From Siphlonurus alternatus (Eukaryota > Arthropoda > Insecta > Ephemeroptera > Siphlonuridae), in assembly GCA_949825025.1 (NCBI GenBank), contig OX463778.1:16516171-16580170 (forward strand): a stretch of 64,000 nucleotides of DNA, given 5' to 3'. How positions within the stretch are numbered: position 1 is the stretch's first letter; every line of letters starts with the position of its first letter. The notes beneath the pieces were generated by a model. The model did no database searches, was not told where the DNA came from, and was given only the letters and a program-made list of their open reading frames with translations. Positions 1-11,500 of this stretch are shown here, piece after piece. The position numbers and the translations under genes were made by a program.

Positions 1-300
1 AGTCAGACTACGTCGAGCGTGGTTAGTACTTGGATGGGTGACCGTTTCAAGTAAAAATTACGTTGCTCCCTCCCTGGGGTAAATTCATCTCGCTTTCCAC
101 CCCTGCAGTGCACAGTGATGCACTAGCTTGTGTGTGCCATGGTTCCCCAGGCTTTGGACATTGCTTTGGTCCATTGAAAAAAGTAAAGGTGTCCATCCTG
201 ACTGAGGTTTTCCACGTTTCCCTCAGTCTCACCTCAGCGAATGCTGGGACGCGTACGTAACAGGCCGTGGTCAACATCCGTTCCCTACCTTAAGGCCTTT
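1..300 (+). mobile_element. SINE with a 5S-rRNA-derived head (5' truncated by window edge)
   Basis: Bases 21-45 read GTTAGTACTTGGATGGGTGA, the internal-promoter/loop region near the 3' half of animal 5S rRNA, but the sequence leaves the 5S consensus straight afterwards. This is a SINE head, not a 5S gene. Bases about 210-280 contain a module (CCATCCTGACTGAGGTTT, then GCGAATGCTGGGA, then AGGCCGTGG) that recurs in the tRNA-headed SINE at 34475-34790, which marks it as the shared SINE body. The 5' part of the 5S head lies outside the window. The right end near 300 is approximate. Confidence 0.65.
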
Positions 301-737
301 TATCATAATTCATGATAATTCATAATTATTATTTTTTTTTTCATAATTCATAATTATTTATTGCTTCTCGATTGTACAACAATATAAGCACGTCAGATAC
401 ATAATCACAGTAAAAGTTAAAGATCGTCAATTCACTATCACACAAAAAACATAACATTGGTACAAACAAAAAAAAAAACAAAAAGAAAAAATTGCACATT
501 GTCATAAATAATGTTCCAGCTAATATGCAACTAATTTGGCAATTTCCATACAATGACATATATATATACACTTGAGATAATATCAGTATATAATTCTTAA
601 TTGCTATATATTTATAAAAGCCTTGTCACACCAAGAATATTATGAGCAAATATAAACACACTATCCGGTATCAAAAAGACCTGGAATACAATACAACAAT
701 ATAACTTAAATAACATCTATATAATACAAAAAAAAAA

Positions 738-858
<121 letters not shown>

Positions 859-984
859 TACCCAAACATACATCATATTTAATTCAATGCATTTTGTCAT
901 CAAGCATTACAGAAAGATATAAAAAATAATTTATACGCGTATGAAAGATTAATCCTTCAACTACTTATTAGAGAAAACTGTATC

Positions 985-1366
985 TGAACTAACAACACTA
1001 ATATGCTAATCTGAAACACTGAATTTTTCACCCAAATACTCCTTAGCACTATAATAACATTTCTTAACAAGGAAGCCTTTTAATAATTTGGGGAAGTTTC
1101 TCTGGTCCATTTTTGTCTTTAAAAATGTCGGTAGGTGATTAAAAAATGACGCACACATCGCGCGCGGATCACTGTCAGCGAATGAATGTTTATGTTTTTC
1201 GACAGATATGTCATTCTTATTTCTCAAGTTATATTTATGATTATCATGGTTTTTTATAAATAGTTCAGGGTGCTTTCGGAGAAATTTAATGCATTTATTT
1301 TCATAAATATAAAGTGATGGTAAAGTCAAAATATTTATAATATTTATAATATCCCTACCCATTATA
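985..1366 (-). mobile_element. 3' end of a jockey-like non-LTR retrotransposon (RT C-terminal tail)
   Basis: The minus strand encodes a 118-residue open frame with the C-terminal tail typical of arthropod LINE reverse transcriptases: ILTLPSLYIYE, then a run ending YNLRNKNDI, then FFNHLPTFLK, then KKCYYSAKEYL. The catalytic palm motifs are absent because the element is 5' truncated, so this is a dead copy. The frame is intact over this length, so the insertion is fairly young. It is not a host gene. Confidence 0.75.
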
Positions 1367-1399
1367 ATACCTCACCGCGAGCTGTATATATATAGCGTT

Positions 1400-2528
1400 T
1401 GCTTGGCTTTGTTGTTGTTTACATTCATCAGTAGGTACTGAGAGAGGGAACTGGAATCACTTAATTTATTTCTCCTAATTTAACATATTTTAATTTTTTT
1501 TAACAATAATATATACGTAAGAAATAAATATACATAACTTGAACATATACATTTTTTTTATTTTACCTAGTTTCTTTATCATTACCTTTTGTTGTTCCGT
1601 TTCCCCCTCGTATTCAAAAGTCCGCGGGGAAAGCAATGGCCGGTGATTGGCTGAATTTTTTTAAGAATCTTAGGGTCAATATCAGTGCATAAGTGTCGTA
1701 AAATGGTCATTATTGACGTGAAATTTGGAGTCGATTTACATTTTATTTAATGATTTATTGTATTTTTCACAGATATCATTGGCAAATATTGTATTTTTTT
1801 CCATTTACTTGACATCTCAATCTATCAAATAAAATAATTGTCAAATATATGTACCACGATTGTCATATCGCAGAAAATAAATAGTTTTTGGTATGCTACT
1901 ACCATGTTAAATAGGTGCTTTTTGCCTACATTCTCGTGACGTCATATTTTTGTGACGTATGGTGAAAGACCCGTTATATAATTATGTTTTATATATTTTA
2001 ATTGTGCACGTTTCGACGTGTGTGTGTGTTGATTTTAAGTGCATCGTGTGAAGTGTAATTAAACTATCAGCGAGGGTGACAGCCCAGTTTTTTAAGGTTT
2101 AATTGTAATTACTTTTTATTCATCCATATATATATATATATTATATATGTATAATATTATAACACCTTTATACAAAATTATATTACATCTCCAGCCGCGC
2201 GGTGACCACATTTTTCCCGCCAATAATATATTTTTCTTGGTAGATGGCGTTAGCGTACACGTACAGGGATAAGTTTTAATTATCCTCCCCTCCCGTCCCC
2301 TCTCCCCTCCTTCATCATCATCATCATCATAAATGATTTTTCCAATGACTTCAATTTCGTTATCTTTGTTTTGATTCTTAAATTACATAAAAAAAGCATT
2401 TCATGCTGTATATTTCTGTATATAATTGATTTATTGAAAGAGTGAGTATTTGGAGCTCAAATAAACTAGGACTTGATTACTTATAGCTCTTTTATTCTTC
2501 ACTAAAACCAATTCTTTGTTTCTGTCAG
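1400..2528 (+). other. AT-rich 5' flank of the ZAD-like/AT-hook gene
   Basis: No coding region is visible. The stretch holds a GTGACGTCAT CRE-like site near 1936, a short AT microsatellite near 2125-2150 and a CATCAT run near 2310-2330. A pyrimidine-rich acceptor ending TTTCTGTCAG abuts the first ATG of the gene at 2529, so an untranslated first exon probably lies somewhere in this stretch. I cannot place the transcription start. Confidence 0.4.
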
Positions 2529-5500
2529 ATGTGCAGCAGTAGCGAGGCAGTTGGGATTTGCCCACTGTGCGGCACACGCACCAAACAATGCCTGCTTATG
2601 CCGATACGAGAGGCTGTTGATGTACCAAACTTGGTACCAGCTAGCAGCGTCGGACATTTCATCACCTTCCTAATAGAGAATAACCCGGTGCCTTCAGTGA
2701 AAGCATTGGTAAGTAACATTGCTTCATTCAAGGTTGATGAACTATACACATCAGTTAGCCAAGCTAATGGTAAAAAAATTTTTTATACATACTGCTGGTA
2801 GGGAGAAATGAAAGTATGCATGCATACTGTATACTAGAAAAGGACTTGTTTATGTAATGTCTAATAATCTATTAAAGAATCCCTGGGTGTTAACTGTTAA
2901 TGCAGTCTAGGCAACTCTGTCTCGGTCTTCTTCATTGCATGGTGTTAAAATCCATCTTACACTCTCCGTTTGAATAGGCATACTGTGCGTAATATGCAGC
3001 ACATACAAATATTATGCTTTATTGGTATATTAGTGTATACAGTATATTATACTGTAAAAAAAAAAAATACAAATACAGTATGCATACGGATACATATTAT
3101 AGTGCAGTTAACATAAAATTTCTGCAGCGAATGTAACTAATTTGGCCTTGAACAAAGTTTCATTCAAGTGTAATGATGAAACCGGTATGATAGACTACGA
3201 TAATCACTATAATAGGTGACTTGTCCTTACACTGATCCTCGCCATCTGTGAGTGACGCTGCAACTTGCAGTTCAAAGTCGACCAATCACTTGACAGCATG
3301 ACGTCATGTCGTTCTAACCCATCAATGGCTGCTCTGTGGTCAACCAATCGCTTGGCAGCATGGCAGCATGGCGAGCCGCGGTGGCCCGAGGTAGTTGTCT
3401 TTATCTCGCTAGTATTTGGAATTGAGCAGTGCTAGGGTGAAAACAATTGCACTGAAGCAAACTAAAATAGTTATACCACGTTTTGGCAGTGAAAAATGTT
3501 AACTTTTTATTTTCTTTCGTACCTAACTCGCGGTTCACAAAATTTTTCCCCCATCTTCGCAATGCATTATTTCGTTTCTACATGCTTTGACCGTACACGA
3601 AGTTGCAGCGCCACTCGCACAGATGGCGAGGATCAGTGTAAGGACAAGTCACCTATTATGGATCATCAAGTTGGATATCAAGTTGTTCATGCTGCTAGTG
3701 TTATTCTTTAGTTATCCAATCAATAAATTACTCTTATTTTCTTCAAATCTACCATATGATATTATATTATTACTCTGTTGTTGTACCTATTACCCAGTAA
3801 AGACAAGTGAAAAAATGTGTTAGGCCAGTGCTGGTCCAGAATTGACCCAACAAACTCAGCACTGGGCCAACAGAGCTGTGTTTATTGGGTACAGTATATA
3901 ACGTTGAGGTAGGACCTATCAGTAGCATACAGTAAAGTAACTCCAAGATTCTTCTTTATAATGTAAAAACTTGGCGGAATCTCTGCCAAGGTCAGCAATT
4001 TTGCAGAGTTCCTTACTTACCAAGGTGACAAAGGTGAATATTGGCGTCATAAAGTTAGTGCGGTCCTAGTGGTAACTGCTGGAACTGTGTGCGTCTGGCG
4101 AGGATTGCTGTATATGATTAACATTGTAAAATCATGTAAATTCTCTGTCAGCAGCTACAGCATAATTTTACAGAAATTACAACATCATAATAGACAATAA
4201 TGGTTGCATTTTTTTATTTCATAATTCGTCGCCTCAGAATGCAAATCACGTAACTACAAAAAAAATTGATGGAACTTTGACCCTTATGTTCTAGTGAGAT
4301 AAGGTTTAAAGTTGCATCAAATTTTTTTGTAGTTACGTGATTTGCATTCTGAGGCGACGAATTAGAAAATATACATAAAATTATGCTTTTCTGAATTTTT
4401 TTCAGATTTTTTGGAGTGCGGGAACTAATTTTTAAAAAATATTTAAAATATCTGAATTAGGGTGGTACATCTGATGGGACAACCGTGACGTCATCAATAG
4501 CCAATCACAGCAACTGTGATGTCATCAATAGCCAATCACAGCACGACAAATGACGTCACGGTTGTCCCATCAGGTGTACCACCCTAATTCAGAGATTTTA
4601 AATATTTTTTTAAAAATAGTTCCCGCACTCCAAAAAATCTGAAAAAATTCAGAAAAGCATAATATTAGGTATATTTTCTAATTATGAAATAAAAAAATGC
4701 AACCATTATTGTCTATTGGTTGTCAAATACTTTCGGACAAATAAAAAAAATATACCAACTTCGTAAGTGATTTCTTTCCTAAAAATTTGATAAATTTTGT
4801 GATTCTCCCCATGCTAGAGGTATTGCCGTATCCTCGATGCAAAGAGCAAAATTTTCAGACGGCAGCACCATCTTTTGGTCCTTTATGTCCTCTATTGCAA
4901 GTTACTTGACTGGTGAGGACAACATCAAATTTAGCTTCATCACCAGATACCTGAATTGTTGCCTGTTTTCCGAAAGTGCATTTCTTGATACGATGTTGTG
5001 TTTCCAGGATACACATGAAGATGAGATGGACCTCAAGATTTGCATCGCGTGTGTGCACCTCCTCAACAGCTGCATGCTTTTCTCGAGCCGTAAGCTTCAA
5101 AATGGACACATCAAGGTATAAAAAAATAGGATAGTTTTATAGTGAAATCATGAATTTAGGCAAACCATCTTTTAGCATCAATGCCGTTGTTGATACATTG
5201 TATTTATTTTATACATGAATTATTATTATTATTATTTTTTTTAATGTATTGTGTGTGGGGTGGGAAGGTGAGGGGGGTTTAAGTATTTTCTACCAGAGCT
5301 ACGTTACTATAAATTATTATCTTTTTTTTTTTTTTTTTTTTAAATGCACAATGTTTCATTTGTAAAAATTTGATGAAATTTGCTTACTTTTTTTGTACAG
5401 TACTGTTGATTTTAGTCAACCTTTTATTCCCCGTGTCTAAACTCAGTCTATATTATGCATAAAATCATATTTATCACACAAAAATCCATCAGCCTATTTC

Positions 5501-8500
5501 AACCACAATGTATAAGCATGTAATAATGATAACTAAGTTTATTTGTATTTCCAGGTGATGTCTATGACAAGTGACAGCATTCTCGAAGAGTCCACAAATT
5601 ATGTCAAAGAAGTTGCAGCCAATGAGGCTCCTCCGCCACTTGAAGTGACGAAAACTCTGAGTCCCAAGCCTGCAAGCCCCGGACTGCAAACCACAAGCAC
5701 TCTTCCCAGTCGTCCCATCGTACTGCTCAAGCCAGTAACACCACGACCCATGATTTATTCCTCACCACTATTTAAATCTGGCAGATTGCAGTTTACAAGC
5801 AACAAAACACCATCAACTTATTCTATACCCAGTAATGATCTTAAGAGAATATTTGGTACTAATAATTCACCTTCTCCTCCGTTATCATCTCCAAAACTAC
5901 CTGATAGTCACCCAATTTCACAAGATTCAAATTGTGAGACAGAAAATAGCACTGAAGATGCAAACTCTGAAAGTAGCAAATTAAATGGTCCAACAAAACC
6001 ATCATCATTAGGAAAAGATGGTGCTGAAGATATCAATTCTCTAACTAAAAAATTATCAACATCATGTACAGAAACCTCTAAATCTCCTTCTGATATTCAA
6101 GATCTCAACTCTATTGTCAATTCTACTACCCTAAATACTGACAAATTATCTAAAAATTCACTGTTACAAAACGCCAAATCTCCTCCTGGGTCTTCCATAA
6201 AACAAACAATGTCTTCAGAGCCTACAATATCTACAGAAGGCATTGTGGGACCACCAACTCCACCAGTTGAAGCAACAGACACTTTGGTAGACGAAGTCAC
6301 CACCACAGTGGCGGGCAAGAGGCCACAGTCCCTCGACCTTGAAGAGACGTCTGCACAACCCCCTCATTTGTCAGACACACACAGCAGAAGCGTGACACCA
6401 ACCAAGCCACAAGATAGAGCAGGTATGTAGTTTTTAAGATAAGAAAGCTAGATATGAAAGAGACTGTCAGGATCAAAACCGGATACCTACACTTTCACGT
6501 TCTAATTTTGAATCTTAACACCTAAAAGTGAGTCTTTATCACATTTATTTACTGCTTGGTCCACAGATCTGAAGTCAATACAGCAATAAATTCAATTCAC
6601 ATAATATATATTTATGCGGTTTTAGCTCTGTCAGCCTTAAGAGTTATTTCTAATCTATTATTAAAATTATTCTTGTTTAATATAATAAATATATATTTTT
6701 TTAAATAAAAGACATTGCAGTACCTATTTCAATAATATTCTTTTATTTATTGTACTGTTTTTATGAGGGGGAGGGGGAGTGAAAATAGAGCATGATGGCT
6801 GAGAGATTATGAAATGAACAAGATGTTGCTATAGACAATCTGCTTGTATATGTTTTATTGCAAAACACTGTGATGTCATATTCATTTCATGCAAATATTT
6901 AACACACAAGCATAGGGAAAGACATAACATAGTCTTTCCCCTCCTTACTGTTTTTTTTTTTTTTTTTTTTTTTTTTAATCTGAATTTTTAAGGCTTCCTG
7001 AGAAATTTGGACGAAAAATTCGCTACAACAGATTTTCTTCAAATTAATTTGGTGGGCTTACAACAATCGTCAAATTAGCTCTGAATTTTTTCGGAATTTT
7101 TTAACCGTTGGTTTAATTATAATTAATTTATTTAAATGAGAATTTTGTATCCTTCCAATGTTAAATTTGTTAATTAGCATTGCAAAAAAACTGTACAACA
7201 AATTCTTTTACTTTTTTTTTTTTTTACTAAAACCTAAGTTTTTAAGTTTTTAGACTATTTTTCTGAATTGTTTTCATATATTTTGAACCGTGGCGATGAT
7301 CGTTTCCTATATGTGATGAGAAATGTGGCAACGTTCTCAAGGACTGATGTCACCACCCGCTCCTAAAAAATTATTCGCATTCCAATGCAAACAGTGTTGT
7401 CACTATAGCCACGCCTCTTGACCTTGACAGACAAATTCTCAGGTTATACCTTAAGGGTAAGATAACGCCACCAATGTTAAAAAAAATCCCTCACACAAAA
7501 ATTATGAAAAAAATTTAAAAATGTTCTCCTCTACACCCCCTATCAGTAGCTAAAATATCAGGTATACAAATACGATCTAGTTTTTGAGTTATGAATTTTT
7601 AAAGTTGACTACTTTAACATGGAGAAATGGAAATCCCATGTTAAATTAGTCAACTTTAAAAATTCATAACTTAAAAACTAGATCGTATTTGTATACCTGA
7701 TATTTTAGCTACTGATAGGGGGTGTAGAGGAGAACATTTTAATTTTTTTTCAGAATTTTTGTGTGAGGGACTTTTTTTAACATTGGTGGCGTTACCTTAC
7801 CCTTAAGTGAGTATTTTCTAGACACCAAAGTGTAACATATTGCTGTGATTTCAGATCATGGGAAACATGGTGACCAGCCACAATCATGTTCTTCACCAGC
7901 GAGAAGTCCTGAAAGGTACAATGCTCAACATTAATTACAGTCTATACTCTGTATGTTCAACCTTTTAATATTGGAATAATTTACACTCAATGAATTGAAT
8001 TGATTGCCAACTTTGAGTGAAAAATATTTACTTTTTTTTTTTAATTTATTTTAACCTTACTTTATAAATAAAGTCAGCTTGGACAAATAGAATAATTTTT
8101 TTCTTTTATCTGCTGCTTAAAATTTGTCCAATGGGGTACTGACCGGTATTTGAGTTAGCAATACTAGTAAAAAGTACTGTGAATTCTATGAAGAACGAGT
8201 CCTATTAGAGCATTCTACGACAATTTGCTGATTTTATATGAATTTTTAAAACTTTTTTTGGTGACGTCATACCATTGAATCTTAAATGGGGAAATGCATC
8301 AGTTAGCATTGCTAAAATGAAAAGTTATTGAAGTACGAATTTCAAACCTTCATTATCGTGATTCTAGTACCTGAAAACCTTGCAAATGAAGTTTTGGTTA
8401 CATTTCAATATTAAGTATGGGATTTGGCAATGTTAACTGATCTATTTTCCCATTTAAGATTCAATGCTATGACGTCATTTTTGAGAGGTTTTAAAAATTC

Positions 8501-11500
8501 ATATAAAATCAGGAAATTGTCGTAGAATGCTGTAATAGGGCTTGTTCTTCATGAAATTCTCGTGCCTTTTGAAATATTGACAAAAACTTGAAACTTTTTT
8601 TTTTGGTCAGTACCCCATTGTTACAATGGACAATTTGCATCAAATTTTTTTACTAGTTCAATCAAAAGAGGAGGTCGAAAAATACACCTGAGAATTTTAT
8701 GAGATTTTTATTCGTACTGCATCATGGCTAGTGTTGTAAAAAAGCGAACGTTCGCAGCGCATTTTAGAAAATGCGCGCGCACATTAGAAAATGCGCGTTA
8801 GAATGTGCGGTCGCGCAATAGATAGTGCGTTTTTTTTAAAAAGTGGCGCGTTCACTCTGCTTGCTGATTGGTCACAGCTAAGTACCTTCTTAAAAATAAT
8901 TAAAAATGTTAAATATAAAAATGAAAACTAATTTAATCACTTGATATGCAATTAAAATTGTTCCCAAGATTAAATAGTTCCAGTTTTAAAGTATTTTCCA
9001 ATAAATTTTTATAATATATTTGTTGTGCAGTTATAATAGTGAATTTAATTTTAAATGCACTTTTCATAAGTAAAAACTTTTTTAACGACTTCATTTAGCT
9101 TTAGTGCTTGCAGAATATCGAAATTTAGGGTTCTTTTAATGCAATTCAAATTTTCCCGCAAATAAGAAAATGCGCGCACTTTCTAATGTGCGCGCGCATT
9201 TCCTAGAAAATGCGCTAAAGTAAAGTGCGCGTGCGTTTTTACAACACTAATCATGGCTAAAATAGAGATGTTAAGAGGTCACGTGACCTGGAGGCGGCGC
9301 CCGTGACGCCTATGACGTCATTGAACTGTCTGGTCAAGCAAACGATCGTCTATATAACGCTTGTAAACAATAAATTAATTGTTGCTTGTTTCCATAGCAA
9401 TGTGCTTATTTAGAAGCGTTATAAAGTCGATCGTTTGTTTGACCGGACAGTTCAATGACGTCATAGGCGTCACGGCCGCCGCCTCCAGGTCACGTGACCT
9501 CTTTACATCTCTCTTTTAGCCATGATGCAGAACGAATAAAAATATCATAAAATTTACAGGTGTATTTTTCGACCTTCTCTTTCGATTGGGCTAGTAAAAA
9601 AAATTTATGCAAATTGTCCATTGACATGACATTCATATCAAGTCTCAAAATTAGTGGGGCAGAGCATATGCACCAATAGCTGTGTCCTCTATTTACAACA
9701 AACTCTCCATCTTTGTTACTCTGTGATGTACATATTAATCTCATCCTTAATACAGTAAAACTTGTTATTGACCAACTTGTTGTTAGGTGAAACTCAATTT
9801 TGAGTAAAGGAGATCGTGGTCCCGTCAAAAATAACTACAGTGGGTGTCACATTCAACTTGGTTATGGTCGTGTTTGTAACGCTCTCAGTCATTGGTAGCC
9901 GGTTTATAACGAAGGCCATCGCTGGCCGAGCCGAACCGAATGACTCCCGAGCGCTTCCGACCATAACCAAGTTAAATGTGACACCCACTGTATAGTTGTT
10001 GTGTACTGTACAACCTGAATCTCCCTGAGAAATCAACACCTAAGACATTAATGTTATTTATTTATTTACTTACTGTATTTATTTACTGTTAATTACCGGG
10101 TGCACCACTTTACTTTCAATACATTCACTGCAATAATTTATAATTTTTTTTAGACATGTCTCACAAGAGTTCTGTGCCGGTTCATTATCTTTGTGTCACT
10201 CGTCGTGTTACTTACAGGAGGAGCCCTCGACTTACTGGTTCACCACGGAAGGACTCGCCAGTGCATCAGAACCTTGGTGGAAACTTGTCTGAAGTCATCG
10301 TGGGAGCATCACAAAGCAGCGATGGTCAGCACCTAGTTTCGTTGCTGCAGAAAGTTACAGCTGCAAAAATAGTCTCCAGTTCACCTCCCATTGTCAGAAG
10401 TAACAAGTTCTTTAGCTTTAGTTGTAAAAAACAGGTTAGTGAGGAGCCTGCAGAAATTAATAATATTTCTGTACCTCCTATTGTAAATGATTCTCCATCA
10501 ACTGAAACATTGAATTCAGTTCCTGTTATTGCCCCTGAAACTAAACAACAAAACTGTGAATTACTAACTAATACTCCTCCTATTGTTAGTCATACTGGTC
10601 TCTCTTCTAACCCTCCACACACTTCAGTGACACGAGCCAATTCGTATCACTTTACAATAACCTCAAACTCATCAGAATCTGTTACAGAAATACAATCACA
10701 ATCTCAGACAAATGAAGTTACAAATTCTACATTTCAAGCACAAAATATTTTAGACCTTATAAATAATGCTGAGTCTGCTGAATCTAACAATTTACCAAAC
10801 ATAACACCTTGCAGCACTGTTATCCCTGATAAAGGTAATTCTGATAGTTATGTAACTGTACCTAATTCCAGGACTATTTATCAACTTGTAATAGAAAATT
10901 GTAAGTCTGAATCTAATACTACATTAACAAAAACACCTTGCAACAGTCCTGATATCCCTGATGACCCTGATGATAGTAAAAATTGGAGGTCACCTAAACC
11001 TTTTACAAATATTAGCATCCCATATTTTCCATGTAAAGTCCATTTAACATCAGATCAGCAATCAACCAGCACTCAGAACTTAGCAGTTAAACGTCCTAAG
11101 GGTATTCTTAAACCAATGTATCCAGATTCAGTTTTAACTACAAAGTCTGAAACTAGAAAAATAAAGTTTAGTCTTGAAAAGCAAATAAGATTCTTTCTTA
11201 AAAGTCCTGAAGAACATTTGGCTGATACAAGTGAATATCCTGACTCTTCAGATACTGACAATGATGAAAGTGAAGTTGATGATGAGGATTGTTATTCTAA
11301 CCTTGTTGATCAATGGACTGCAGAAAACACATTAGCAAATAGTAGTTTGACTGCAACTCGCATCCCAGCGGAAACTGCTACACATGAAGGCTGCTCAGAT
11401 AAAGGCGTAATTCTCAACATAGCAAACGGAGGTGATGGTCCTGAAATGACGAGCGAGGAATCAATCCCAGCAATCAATGTAATTGAAAAGAACAGTATGG

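Noticed and set aside
1..50. 5S rRNA gene
   Set aside because: Only one segment of the 5S consensus matches and the sequence diverges at once into a SINE body.
4837..5007. 5' part of the open frame 4837-5121 as coding
   Set aside because: The strong acceptor TGTGTTTCCAG at 4997-5007 matches the phase of the previous exon; sequence before it has no acceptor that fits.
4855..5109. Minus-strand open frame
   Set aside because: It is the shadow of the plus-strand exon at 5008-5115 and lacks independent support.
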